Origin: Eledone cirrhosa
Lineage: Eukaryota > Mollusca > Cephalopoda > Octopoda > Eledonidae
Assembly: GCA_964016885.1 (NCBI GenBank)
Contig: OZ024743.1
Location: 16,428,972 to 16,492,971, forward strand
DNA: 64,000 bases
Reading direction: 5' to 3'
Part shown: piece by piece, positions 24,309 to 35,030 of the stretch
How positions within the stretch are numbered: position 1 is the stretch's first letter
How the letters are laid out: each line of letters starts with the position of its first letter
Program-made: the position numbers and the translations under genes
Notes under the pieces: model-generated
Told to the model about the DNA's origin: nothing
Database searches by the model: none
The model's input: the letters and a program-made list of their open reading frames with translations, nothing else

Positions 24309-25345
24309 TTTGGCAACCATTCACGATGTGCCTCAATGACGAATTAATTAATTAAATAATCAACAATCAGAGCAATATACAATAAAATATGTCCATAGAA
24401 TATTTGATAAAATATATACACCATCTCCCCCTCCCAATCAGCATAATCAATCACACAAGAAAAACAATTCAACCAGACTATAAGATTAAAAGGCACATAT
24501 GAAGAAATAATAGATAAATAACGACAGCCATCTACTCGCGATTAACAGCTATAGAATATTTACCCAGCATTTCAATAGCATGGGGAAATCGATTAAATAT
24601 ATTGTCAACTATACACAATTAGGTATAAAATCAAAGTTAGAAGAAAAAATGTATATAAACATACCAAGATTACGTTTCTACACTAAGGGGTTTCATTCGC
24701 TTTTGGAAATATCCGATCAAAGATGAATTCACGAGCTTCGAAATCATCAGGAAACAAACTCACTTGGACGAAGATTTTTCCTCAATGATCCGCGCCAGAA
24801 ACGAAGTCAAAATGGCTAAGAACTGTGACGTGGCAGTGGTCAAGTCAGAAATAATGTGATTGGTGCCTTACGGCGAGTGGGCTGTTTGCCAGAATGCGCA
24901 GCCTAATATTGCCTAAATTGCATCTCAACCATATATGAGATTATCAAATATAAATATTTACATATACACAAACTAGACAAAGTCATATATATATATGCCA
25001 ACCATTCACGATGTGGCTCAATGATGAATTAATTAATTAAATAATCAACAATCAGAGAAATATACAATAAAATATGTTCATAGAATCATTTGATAAACTA
25101 TATACACAATCTCCTCTCCCAATCAGCATAATCAACCACACACAAAAAACAATTAAATCAGGCTATAAGATTAAAAGGCACCTATGGTATGTTTATATGC
25201 ATTTTTTCTTCTAATTTTAATTTTATACCTAATTGTGTATGGTTGACGATATATTTTATCGATTTCCACGTGCTATTGAAATGCTGGGTAAATATTCTAT
25301 ATCTGTTGATCGCGAATAGATGGCTGTCGTTTATTTATCTATTTT
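24309..25345. repeat. Nested direct and inverted repeat element
   Basis: Block A (24309-24502) recurs directly at 25003-25186 (shared GCCAACCATTCACGATGTG, AATTAATTAAATAATCAAC, CCCAATCAGCATAATCAA). Block B (24503-24665) recurs inverted at 25187-25345 (shared ACGACAGCCATCTA, GAATATTTACCCAGCATTTC, CACAATTAGGTATAAAAT). The order is A-B-spacer-A-B(inverted). The spacer holds non-coding DNA plus a motif also seen at 21765-21810. Confidence 0.8.
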
Positions 25346-25349
25346 ATTA

Positions 25350-25374
25350 TATATATATATATATATTTATATAA
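25350..25374. repeat. (TA)n microsatellite
   Basis: Short TA run beside the 466-family fragment. Confidence 0.8.
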
Positions 25375-25376
25375 TA

Positions 25377-25530
25377 AAACAAACCGAGCATTATAATAAA
25401 TGTTCGGTAAACCGATACGTGCATATATATATGTGTACATTTATGTATATATATACATACTACTGTACGTCTGTATACATATATGTATGTACGTATACAT
25501 ACATACATACTTACATTTATATATATATAG
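25377..25530 (+). repeat. Fragment of the hammerhead-repeat family
   Basis: Matches 10800-10935: GAGCATTATAATAAATGTTC, GGTAAACCGATACGTGCATA and CATATATGTATGTACGTATA. The ribozyme part is not included. Confidence 0.85.
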
Positions 25531-27100
25531 TTCTCATTATATATGAGAACTACATAAGGGAGTTAATAGCGATCCAAGATATTTAATTCTATAGACTACA
25601 CGAATAAATCACGCTACAAAATTATCATTTTTTTTCCATAGAAAAAAAATTGATTCCAATTCTGTACCAATTATATATAAAGCGTGAATACAGGGGTAAA
25701 TGAGAACATGCATATATACACCTCTTCTTTAATGATTACAGATTTTATAAACACATCTGTTGAAAATAATAGAAAACCATATACATAATAAATTATTTCA
25801 ATCTATTAAATAATTATTCACTCTAGATAATTAAGATTATATAAAATATGATGATTAGTATAAATTAGTTTCTTCACAGTAATTCATTGTTATCTCCAAT
25901 GAAAACTAATGTATGCGTTAGCTGCTTTTTTTCTCTTAATGGAAACGTTTCGTAATTATACAGTATGCAACAGAAATAGCTTCCCATATGTTATTGGTTT
26001 TTGCTTACATATACACTCTCAAACTAAGCTATATTAGTCACATTCTCCGAACCTAGTCTCAATCAAAAGAAACAATTAGGAAGACGCTAGGTACAGGAGT
26101 TAGAATCAAATTACATTGAAGACACATCTATAAATCATTTTTTAATCAGTCGTACATTCTAATGTAAGGAAACATTGAAGAAGTATTATAAAAGCTGTTA
26201 GTTAACATCTAGTAAAGAAAGCAATTAAGAATGCATATTTGTTTCGATTATGAATAATATAGCTCCAGTAACCGATATTTTCTAGGTTTATTAACCCATA
26301 AAATAAGAATAATTGCGTGAAGCTTCCATACTCACACTGAATTGCCTTGAAATATGCACACAGCTTTAGAGAGGATGTTTATATAGTGGGAATTATTGCA
26401 TATGTCTAACGGATTACCCCAAAATAAATTTAACTGGTTAAAAAATATATTTCTGGTTCTAATGGCTCTGCTGATTCGCAGCTTCTGATTTATATGATAA
26501 CAATAAATAAATTATTTTTCAACCCAGGAAATATTTTACTGTCAATTGCACAGCTTATGTATATAAAATTCTTTGAAGTGTTTCTGCCTGCAACTCAAAC
26601 GATCATTGTGTCCTTGAAAGGATTAAACCATATGCAAACTATCAGCTACCTAGATACATTACTAAGGCCTGGAAACTATGGATATATACATACATACATA
26701 CATATATGTGAATAAACACATGCACAAACATATGCATAAATATATACGGGGTTTCCGAAATAAAGTTGAAGTTGAGATTCTGCATCTCGCTGTTCAGTGT
26801 GCACACATACTAGTTAAATACCGAGTGTAGATATTGCGTTTTGGTAAAGATACGGTATGTATCTATCTCCTGGGCGGATTCCGTTTCTGTGCAATATTCT
26901 GCTCAACAACACTTATTAAAACTGCTGTGTGCAGCAAATTGCGCAATATCAGCAATTGTACGCCCCTCTCAAAATATTGGCCATTATTATGTGCAATACT
27001 AGCGCGTATTGGTCGGAAAATAGATCTAGCAGTTTTACGCTGATATGTCATGTGACCTCTTAAAATAGAACAGAGAAATATGAGAAGAAACAGGTTATTG
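25531..27100. other. AT-rich stretch without recognised features
   Basis: Nothing identifiable; frames are short and without family signatures. Confidence 0.4.
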
Positions 27101-27121
27101 TGGGTTAATTCCAAATGATAA

Positions 27122-27260
27122 TTCAACCAATAAGGTGCATATATATGCACACTTCGCAGTTAGATCGGTTGTATCTTTTCACTCCAGTCGCTTTCATTCC
27201 GGTTTGCAGCTATCTATCGGAAGGTCACAAATCCAATTTTCAAAATTAAAAATGACTTCT
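27122..27260 (+). promoter_or_regulatory. Candidate Pol II promoter
   Basis: CCAAT at 27126, a perfect palindrome GTGCATATATATGCAC at about 27137-27152 that contains a TATA-like core, then an ATG at 27252 in AAAATGACT about 100 bp further on. The short frame that follows (29 codons) has no family signature. The combination could belong to a terminal repeat. Confidence 0.25.
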
Positions 27261-27419
27261 AGTGCAACTCCCGGGAAAACCGCGCAAGTTTGGTGTCATA
27301 CAAAAATCACACTTGCTAAGTACTTCACAGAGTTTAAATAAATTATTATCAGTCTGAGACACTCGTAACTTTACATGACCAGATACTCCAGTTCATTTGT
27401 ATATCTGCATAAATGCCTA

Positions 27420-27545
27420 ATTGAAAAACTGACGTGCCAAATTAGCTGTGTATAGAATCTACTTGCATCGATTCAACGAAAACTTACTATATATATGATG
27501 TTGAGACTATTCGAATACCATATTCCTACTCCTTATTTCTATTAT
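27420..27545 (-). repeat. Dispersed repeat, inverted relative to 49770-49903
   Basis: Shares GAAAAACTGACGTGCCAAAT, TAGCTGTGTATAGAATCTAC, TTGCATCGATTCAACG and GGAATATGGTATTCGAATAG with 49770-49903 in opposite orientation. Both lie beside CA/GATA-type microsatellite and a PLE. Confidence 0.8.
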
Positions 27546-27715
27546 ACACACGCTGACTCACACACACACACACACACATACACACACCCACACACATACG
27601 CACACGCACACATACACCCACCCACACCCACACACGCACGCACACACACAGACACACATATAAATATAGATAGATACATAGATGGATAAATAGATAGATA
27701 AATAGAGAGATCTAT
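27546..27715. repeat. (CA)n and (GATA)-like microsatellite
   Basis: CA/CACG repeats followed by ATAGATAGATA runs, directly upstream of PLE copy 2. Confidence 0.9.
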
Positions 27716-29629
27716 ATGTGTATATATATATGTTTAGAGAAAACTGAGAAGATCTTGGTGAAATCTGACAAGACCAACAACCTCTATGGAGTGCAGAAAG
27801 ACATGTATAATGGCCTCATACTGAAAGAGCTGAGGAAAAAGTACAAGGTAGCAGATAAGGCCGAGCTTGAGAAAATGAATGTTGAAGCATCTTGTATAAT
27901 GCACGAGTTGGAAATTGAGAACAGAACACAACCTTTCGTGCCCAGGAAACCGAAGATCAATATGAAAGATCATAAGCGGAATTTTGAAAATGACCTGCCA
28001 GTTAGATTGATCGCACCATCAAAATCGGACCTGGGCAAATTAAGCAAAAACATTCTTGACAGGGTGATACAGCAAATTAAGAACTTGGATTGTGTATCTA
28101 ACCTGAGCTTGTGGAAGGGAACTGGAGAAGTCGTTGAGTGGTTTAAGCAAATTAAATATAACAATAATAATAAGTTTATTCAACTTGATATAGCTAACTA
28201 TTATTCTTCTATTACCCCTAATCTACTAAATAAGGCACTAAACTACGCATTCAAACATACTGACCTAACTAGCAATGAAATGCATATTATATTATCGGCT
28301 AGGAAAACTTTGATAGAATTTAATGACCAACTATGGACCAGAGCAGATAAAGATAGCAATTTTGACATTACTATGGGATCATCCGACTCAGCCCAGGTAA
28401 CTGACCTTGTGGGTTTATTTTTAATCAATTCGCTACATAGGAAAATACCCGGTACTACCGGAGGTTTATATAGAGACGACATGCTTTTACTTATTGATAA
28501 TAATAACTCTGAACTAAATAGAAAATGTAAACAAATTACACAATTTTTTAATTACTTTAATCTTAAAATAGAAATTGAAAACAACCATAGAATAGTCAAT
28601 TTCCTAGATATAACATTGAATGTCAACACATGTCTTCACTATCCTTTTCACAAGTTGAATGAAAACTTAAACTATGTAAACTTTAACTCTAACCACCCCA
28701 GATCTGTCAAAAACACTATAGTAAACTCTGTCCAAAAACGTATCTCTAGGATCTCGTCGAATAGAAAGATTTTCGACGAAAACGCCCAATACTACAATGA
28801 AGCATTAGCTAGAGCAGGATATGCTGATAAGATTGTGTACATAGATAATGATAGACAAACTAAACAAAGTAACAACTTTTTTAATTACGGCAACATCCTT
28901 AACAACTATAATAGAAAGCATTACAATAATTCCAAAGGCCAAAAAAGAAATAGAACTAGGAACATAATTTGGTTTGCCCCCCCTTTCTCACTAAACATTA
29001 AAACCCACATCGCTAAACTATATTTTAAAGCTCTTGATAATCGCTTCCCTAGAACACATAGATATCACTCAATTTTCAATAGACATACAATTAAATTAAC
29101 CTACTCATCCACCAAAAATTTAGCACAAAATATCAATAGAATAAATAATAGGAACTTAAAACCTAGTGATAACAGCATAAATAATATACAAGTTAACAAA
29201 TGTAACTGTAGAGATAGATCTAAATGTCCGTTAAATAACAACTGCTTAGTTAAAAATATAGTATACAATTGTAATGTTAATACTGACTCTAATTCTTTTA
29301 ACTACGTCGGTTCCACATCGACGGAATTTAAACTTCGCTATAATAACCACAAGAATTCTTTCACAGATCCAAGTAAAAAATCTTCAACGGCACTATCAGG
29401 CGTACTATGGCAACTTAAGCTAGATAACGTTAGATATTCGACGGCTTGGAATATAGTCTCAAGAGGGATTCCTTTTAATTCATCCTCTGAGACATGTGAC
29501 CTCTGCGCAGAGGAGATATTCTTTATACTAAAATCTAAAAATTCCCTTAATCTACGGACAAATTTATTCAGTTGTTGCAAACATAGATTAAACTCAACGT
29601 TTAAATATAAATTTAAATTTAAAATGTAG
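27716..29629 (+). CDS. PLE polyprotein, RT (YRDD) + GIY-YIG endonuclease, open but 5'-truncated copy 2
   Basis: 637 codons without interruption, the best-preserved PLE here. The first residues come from microsatellite, so the true N-terminus is missing; recognisable sequence starts at about residue 11 (EKILVKSDKTNNLYGVQ). RT blocks: INMKDHKRNF (81-90), VRLIAPSKSDLG (96-107), QLDIANYYSSI with motif A Asp158, TMGSSDSAQVTDLVG (219-233), GGLYRDDMLLL with Asp254-Asp255, and FLDITLNV. A basic Asn-rich linker lies at 380-415. The Cys cluster CNCRDRSKCPLNNNC (496-510) precedes GIY-YIG: NIVYNCNV, YVGSTSTEFKLRYNNH, ending with CDLCAEEIFFI, where Glu600 may be the metal-binding Glu. The usual PLE box is YxDD with a hydrophobic x; Arg is unusual. 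Catalysis is not demonstrated. Confidence 0.88.
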   Translation: MCIYICLEKTEKILVKSDKTNNLYGVQKDMYNGLILKELRKKYKVADKAELEKMNVEASCIMHELEIENRTQPFVPRKPKINMKDHKRNFENDLPVRLIAPSKSDLGKLSKNILDRVIQQIKNLDCVSNLSLWKGTGEVVEWFKQIKYNNNNKFIQLDIANYYSSITPNLLNKALNYAFKHTDLTSNEMHIILSARKTLIEFNDQLWTRADKDSNFDITMGSSDSAQVTDLVGLFLINSLHRKIPGTTGGLYRDDMLLLIDNNNSELNRKCKQITQFFNYFNLKIEIENNHRIVNFLDITLNVNTCLHYPFHKLNENLNYVNFNSNHPRSVKNTIVNSVQKRISRISSNRKIFDENAQYYNEALARAGYADKIVYIDNDRQTKQSNNFFNYGNILNNYNRKHYNNSKGQKRNRTRNIIWFAPPFSLNIKTHIAKLYFKALDNRFPRTHRYHSIFNRHTIKLTYSSTKNLAQNINRINNRNLKPSDNSINNIQVNKCNCRDRSKCPLNNNCLVKNIVYNCNVNTDSNSFNYVGSTSTEFKLRYNNHKNSFTDPSKKSSTALSGVLWQLKLDNVRYSTAWNIVSRGIPFNSSSETCDLCAEEIFFILKSKNSLNLRTNLFSCCKHRLNSTFKYKFKFKM

Positions 29630-31238
29630 TATATTTAGTTTGATTTATAATTATATGGGAAACTAGCCGATAAATCTTTGATTCTCTTTTTACTCTTTTT
29701 ATTTTTATTTTATTTATTTAAACATTCTTCATGAAAAATTAAGCTATCCTAAAAGTTGATGCTCCAAATATTTCGAATAAACGTTACACTAGATAAACTT
29801 CTATATTAAATATAAGAACACATGTAGACCAAATTGGGCATCCTACACTTTTTGAAATGATCTTTGCTAGATGCGATTTGATAGATAATTTTTGGCTTTA
29901 TCTGTTTTTCGACTCTGATGTTTATAATGAACTTGGCAATATATTGTCAATTAATTTTGAAGGGTTGATCTTTGTGGTTTATTTTATTTTTATTACTGTA
30001 GTATTTCCTAATTTTTATTTTTAATATTTTTAATATGTAAATTTTTTAATATGTAATATTTTTAATATGTAATATTCTTTCGTAATATTTCTTAGTTTTC
30101 TATTTTATTATTACTTATTATTATTATTGTTATTTTTAGTTTAGTTTTGTTTCCGATATATTTTATTTTTATTTTTATTAGTATATTGAAATCTGCTCTA
30201 TCTTTGCTTGATAGATAATCTTGTAGAGTAGAGACAGAAATAGTAATATTGACTCTATATACACATATATGTATACTTAAATTTTTATACCGCATTGAGA
30301 ATACTTTCCGTGAACTTAGGGTTTGCAGAATTGATCATGTACATTCACATAGATGTTTGTAATTATCATATAAACATATGAATTTTTTAAAAAAAATTAA
30401 ACATAAGATCATTAATTTTCACACATTGTGGATACATATCTCATTCAGGAATACTGATATTTACAATGCGGAGGCTGGTTTTGTAAATACTAATACCTCT
30501 ACATTAAAACAGAGGTTTTTACGCCTCGCCTGTGTCTGGATATTTTTGAATTTTCTCTCTCTCTTTTTTTCTCTCTCTATATTTTTTCTCTACCTATATA
30601 ACAGCTGGTTTTCCCTCCATATATCTCCCCTACATTAATACTAGAGCTAAACAAATAAATAAATAAATAAATGTATCATTGATACGTTATTCAACAGTCG
30701 TCCCACTACCTAGCTTTCTATATATGTATCTATCTCTATTTCCTCTCTCTCTATATATATATATATATATATCTTTCTGTTTCTTTACATGAAGTTCTTC
30801 TCTTTATCTATCTTTCCATCTCTCTCTTTTGTTCCATGCATTTCTTCTTTTTCTTTTTCTTCGTTTTCTGTCTTTCTTTCCTTTTTTCTCTCTTTTTCTC
30901 TCTTTCTCTCTCTCTTTCTTTCTCTCTGTGTACAATTTTGTCACAACCAAATCAACCTTCTCAAATGCAAGTAGATGTTGTTACGGTATGTCGAATCTAT
31001 TTATCTATAAAACTGTTTATATTGTATTTTGTCTGAGGAAGGCATAGCATATTGTTAATATGTTATCCCTGAAATATATATAATGAAATAAATATGGTTT
31101 TATAAATATAGTTTCCATTTATTTAATATTGTAAATATACTCCAAATATTTGTCGAGTGCTTTTATATCAGTTATAAATATTTACTAGTTGTAACACAAC
31201 AATTTAAATATAACTTTCCATATATATATATATATATA
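29630..31238 (+). other. 3' flank of PLE copy 2, T-rich
   Basis: AT-rich sequence with CT-rich patches (30545-30600, 30820-30930). It may include the element's 3' UTR. No coding region. A hammerhead-like half motif lies at 31033-31074. Confidence 0.4.
31033..31074 (+). ncRNA. CUGANGA-hairpin-GAAA motif (hammerhead-like, incomplete)
   Basis: CTGAGGA followed by a long hairpin (14-nt arms 31040-31053 and 31057-31070, one mismatch) and GAAA. A convincing stem I and cleavage site were not found, so this may be a decayed PLE hammerhead. Confidence 0.25.
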
Positions 31239-31625
31239 CTTGGGGAGTGTCATATTTGTGTAATAATATTGCCAGAATTAGTAACAGAACACACTCACTG
31301 TTTGGTTGGTTTTCGGTTCTGCTTTTATATCGGTTAATTTAATTTATACGCTCCTCAATATTACCATTGACTGACCAACTGTCAAAAATACAGATATAAT
31401 ATAGACACAAACAGATATATATAGTCTGTTAGACTATATTTATATGTTTGTGTCTATAATATTATATCTGTATTTTTGACCGTTGGTCAGTCAATGGTAA
31501 CATTGAGGACCGAATAAATTAAATTAACCGATATAAAGGACACAGAAGCGAAAACCAACCAAACAGTGAGTGTGCTCTGTTATTAATTCTGGCAATATTA
31601 TTACACAAATATGACCCTCCCCAAG
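31239..31625. mobile_element. 387-bp palindromic MITE
   Basis: The two halves (31239-31412 and 31441-31625) are near-perfect reverse complements from CTTGGGGAG at the left end to CTCCCCAAG at the right end, with a loop of about 28 bp. Both ends abut TA, which fits a TA target duplication and a Tc1/mariner-type mobilisation. It has no coding capacity. Confidence 0.8.
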
Positions 31626-31706
31626 TATAACAATATTTGTTTCGACACACGATTTCATATCAAGAACCTCGCAAAACTAATTCATCGCCGTTATATATAT
31701 ATATAT

Positions 31707-31894
31707 CGGGCGGTGGATTGGCAGTATCGGTAGAGAGTCGGACGCCATGCTTTGCAGCATACTTACGTCCCTTTACGATCTGAGTTCAAATCCCGCCGAG
31801 GTTGACTTTGCCTTTCATCCTTACGGGGTCGATAAAATAAAGTACCAGTAATGCACTGGGTAATTTGCTGGCCTTGTGCCAAATGTAGAAACAG

Positions 31895-31896
<2 letters not shown>
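31707..31896 (+). repeat. tRNA-derived SINE, best full-length copy
   Basis: GGCGGTGGATTGGCAGTATC and GGTAGAGAGTCGG form the A-box region; GAGTTCAAATCCCGC (31782-31796) is the B-box. The body TTTCATCCTTACGGGGTCGA and the end GGCCTTGTGCCAAATGTAG follow. It runs into a (TA)n tail. Confidence 0.92.

Positions 31897-31942
<46 letters not shown>
31897..31942. repeat. (TA)n microsatellite
   Basis: TA run at the 3' end of the SINE. Confidence 0.95.
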
Positions 31943-31944
<2 letters not shown>

Positions 31945-32050
31945 CATTTCAGGTTATCAATAATGTAGTGATAATATATCGTTACGTTAGAGATGGACAG
32001 CGTACGTGCAGGTTTGCTCAACGAATATAAATTATATTCCGGAGAAAATG

Positions 32051-32670
32051 TAGAAAGGATGAATATAAAATGAAAGTGCTTTTTTTAAAAAAGGAATTTA
32101 TTAGGTATTGACATATGTTTCTGTAACAGACTGAATACCTATGTATCGCTGCTTGCGTAATCATATAATGTTAGCAAGTATTCGATAGCAAATGTATAAT
32201 CAGTTGTCACTTCTTCAGAGAGTTTGGATAAATTGGATCAAATCAGAAAAATTGAAGTATTTATATTAGTAAAAGAGGAAGAAACAGAGGGGAGAGTATA
32301 TGACAGATGGTAAATTAATTTACTGCTAAACAAGTATATAATGGGTTTCTAATGATAATACCATGAGTAAATCTAAATAAGAATTTTGGGAGTGCCAATT
32401 TTAATCTCTACTCGACCAACTGGACAGTGGACAGGGCTGGTCATTTGGTGCAGTAGTATTAATTATAAAGTGTCAATTAGGGAAGGGGGAGATTTCGATT
32501 GCTACTAAATAACATCAATGCTAGTAGCCAGCTGGTATATGCATTAGAGAATTGAATCAAGAAATCAGAAATCTCATTTTATCTATAGCAGTTTGTATTA
32601 AAAGGTAAATAATAGAAGAGTTGATAGAATTAAGACTAATAAAGAATGTTAATATCTATTTTGACAATCA
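32051..32670 (+). repeat. 620-bp inverted arm (left) around PLE copy 3
   Basis: About 95% or more identical by eye to the reverse complement of 34207-34826, for example AGTATTCGATAGCAAATGTA, CGACCAACTGGACAGTGGAC and GTCAATTAGGGAAGGGGGAG. Both arms count 620 bp. PLE terminal repeats are known to occur in inverted orientation. Confidence 0.92.
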
Positions 32671-32824
32671 AACGGGAATAGAGACAGGCGTTCAATCCTG
32701 GTAGTATTTATAATATGAAAATGTAGATTTTAAGCGATGGTTACAGTATAACGATCGCTCTATTCTGTTATTTAATAAAATGTTTTTGGATTTCATAATA
32801 CAAAATAATTCTACATTACATAAT
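32671..32824 (-). other. Spacer between the left arm and the PLE copy 3 stop
   Basis: Short single-copy sequence, probably the 3' UTR on the minus strand. Confidence 0.4.
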
Positions 32825-34255
32825 TTACAAAATTCCTGTCCATGGGATATGGGGGGGGGGGGCAGTCGCTACTATATCCCATTTTAGGTGAAATTGTTGG
32901 TTATTTTCACGCAGCTGCCAAGCCTTGTCTGTGAGTGTTGTTACATAACGCTGGTTTTCATGTTTTATCGAGTAACGATGTCTATAAAGACGTGATTTGA
33001 AGGAGGTGGCTGTAGATCCCACATAGTACCACTTCTGTCTATCCGATTCGATAGTACATTTGTATACGATGTTGCGTTCAAAACACTGATTGTTCAACGG
33101 ACACATTCCTGGTTGGACACAGTTGCAATTATAATTTTGCGTTGTTGTATTGCCATGGATGGGTTGATGAGGTTGCTTATGTAGGACAAGATGTTGTTTG
33201 TTGTTTTGTGATGTTATAGCTAATGTTTTACGTGTATTGTTATGTGTTGGAAGGCGTTTATACAACCGTTTTGCGTTAAGCTTTTTTATATGTTGTTCAA
33301 TATTAGGGGCGGTTGAATATGAAAGTCGAATAGTGTTAGGGTTTAATATTTTATTATATTTATGTGATGTTGGAAAGTGTTTTTTAACTAATCGAAAGAA
33401 TTTTGAGGGTAGATTGGTTTTAATAGAGTTGTTATAGACCGGGTTGTACCAAATATACTCCTTACATCGCCTTCTGTTTGGTGGTGTGCGACTATTATTG
33501 TGTCTATTGCAGTAGTGTATGTATGGTGGTGATTCTGTGCTATTTCTACTCCTATGTGATTTATTTTGAGTGTTTTGGTGATCTTTGACTATATACTCTA
33601 TATTATCTAGGTGACCGGCTTTCCTAAGTGCATCATCATAATATTCGGCATGTTCTTTGAAGGTTTGTTGGTTGGACGACAGGCGGGAGATTCTAAGAGA
33701 AACATTTCTAGGGATGGATTTAATTATAGAGAGTGGATGGTTAGAACTCGTATTTACATATTTAAGGTTCTCATTTAGTTTATGGAACGGTTTAATCGTA
33801 TCTGTATTGAGATTGAAAGTAACATCAAGGAAATTGACCTCTTTGAGGTTATATTCAAATGTAATATTTAATCCTAGTTCCTTAAAAAGCTTTCTGATAT
33901 TTTTACGCATCCTTTCTAAATTCAGGTTATTCATATGCTTAACTAATAGGAGCGCATCGTCACGGTAGATTCCACCGTGGAGATCCTTGAATTTTCCTTG
34001 TAATCTGTGGGTGATATAAATTCCCACAAGATCTGTTACTTCCGCCGAATCATTAGAACCCATAGTGATATCAAAATTAGAAGGTCTATCTTTGAGAACC
34101 CAGTAGCTATCATTGAATTTAACTATAGTTTTCCTCGCTTCCATAATAATTTTAATTTCAGCATCCGTAAGGTCGGAATTATCCTTAGCGAACGAAAGAG
34201 CTTCATGATTGTCAAAATAGATATTAACATTCTTTATTAGTCTTAATTCTATCAA
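32825..34255 (-). CDS. PLE RT (YRDD) + GIY-YIG, truncated copy 3
   Basis: 476 codons. The N-terminal half of the RT, including motif A, is missing; the first residues are encoded inside the right inverted arm. Present are FDITMGSNDSAEVTDLVG (61-78), GGIYRDDALLLV (94-105, Asp-Asp at 99-100), FLDVTFNLNT, a basic linker with many Asn/Arg residues, the Cys cluster CNCVQPGMCPLNNQC and GIY-YIG (NIVYKCTI, YYVGSTATSFKSRLYRHR). The C-terminus ends just after a G-run (32851-32862), TAPPPHIPWTGIL, so the final CDLC block is lost. It is same family as copy 2 but clearly diverged. Inactive. Confidence 0.85.
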   Translation of the reverse strand: MIELRLIKNVNIYFDNHEALSFAKDNSDLTDAEIKIIMEARKTIVKFNDSYWVLKDRPSNFDITMGSNDSAEVTDLVGIYITHRLQGKFKDLHGGIYRDDALLLVKHMNNLNLERMRKNIRKLFKELGLNITFEYNLKEVNFLDVTFNLNTDTIKPFHKLNENLKYVNTSSNHPLSIIKSIPRNVSLRISRLSSNQQTFKEHAEYYDDALRKAGHLDNIEYIVKDHQNTQNKSHRSRNSTESPPYIHYCNRHNNSRTPPNRRRCKEYIWYNPVYNNSIKTNLPSKFFRLVKKHFPTSHKYNKILNPNTIRLSYSTAPNIEQHIKKLNAKRLYKRLPTHNNTRKTLAITSQNNKQHLVLHKQPHQPIHGNTTTQNYNCNCVQPGMCPLNNQCFERNIVYKCTIESDRQKWYYVGSTATSFKSRLYRHRYSIKHENQRYVTTLTDKAWQLRENNQQFHLKWDIVATAPPPHIPWTGIL

Positions 34256-34819
34256 CTCTTCTATTATTTACCTATTAATACAAACTGCTATAGATAAAAT
34301 GAGATTTCTGATTTCTTGATTCAATTCCCTAATGCATATATCAGCTGGCTACTAGCATTGATGTTATTTAGTAGCAATCGAAATCTCCCCCTTCCCCAAT
34401 TGACACTTTATAATTAATACTACTGCACCAAATGACCAGCCCTGTCCACTGTCCAGTTGGTCGAGTAGAGATTAAAATTGGCACTCCCAAAATTCTTATT
34501 TAGATTTACTCATGGTATTATCATTAGAAACCCAGTATATACTTGTTTAGCAGTAAATTAATTTACCATCTGTCATATACTATCCCCTCTGTTTCTTCCT
34601 CTTTTACTAATATAAATACTTCAATTTTTTGATTTTATCCAATTTATCCAAAACCTCTGAAGAAGTGAGAACTGATTATACATTTGCTATCGAATACTTG
34701 CTAACATTATATGATTACGCAAGCAGCGATACATAGGTATTCAGTCTGTTACAGAAACATATGTCAATACCTAATAAATTCCTTTTTAAAAAAAAGCACT
34801 TTCATTTTATATTCATCCT

Positions 34820-34826
<7 letters not shown>
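34207..34826 (-). repeat. 620-bp inverted arm (right) around PLE copy 3
   Basis: Partner of 32051-32670. Its inner end is fused to the truncated RT frame; its outer end abuts (TA)n. Confidence 0.92.

Positions 34827-34861
<35 letters not shown>
34827..34861. repeat. (TA)n microsatellite
   Basis: TA run between two PLE-derived repeats. Confidence 0.95.
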
Positions 34862-34865
<4 letters not shown>

Positions 34866-34869
34866 TTAT

Positions 34870-35030
34870 TAAAATAACATTAACATTTAAACAAAGAATC
34901 GCTGCTTTCAGGCTTAACGGGATCTTCTGAAACTAACAAACTCAATCTGTGAACGCAAAAGTGAATATTTCAAAAAACGTTGCAACCGGAGGAAGACAGG
35001 AGGACGATACTTTGGTTCGTGGAATCGTTC
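34870..35030 (-). repeat. Inverted PLE 3' end
   Basis: Reverse complement of 24080-24235 (TTGTTAGTTTCAGAAGATCC and others), including a decayed copy of the hammerhead-like core (stem II GGG changed to GCC). Confidence 0.8.

Noticed and set aside
31707..31896. Genuine tRNA gene
   Set aside because: A- and B-box are present but the cloverleaf is degenerate, a non-tRNA body follows and the same unit recurs across the window: a SINE.
34640..34710. Hammerhead in the 620-bp arms (CTGAAGA ... GAAT)
   Set aside because: The second core block is GAAT instead of GAAA, and I found no stem II that pairs.
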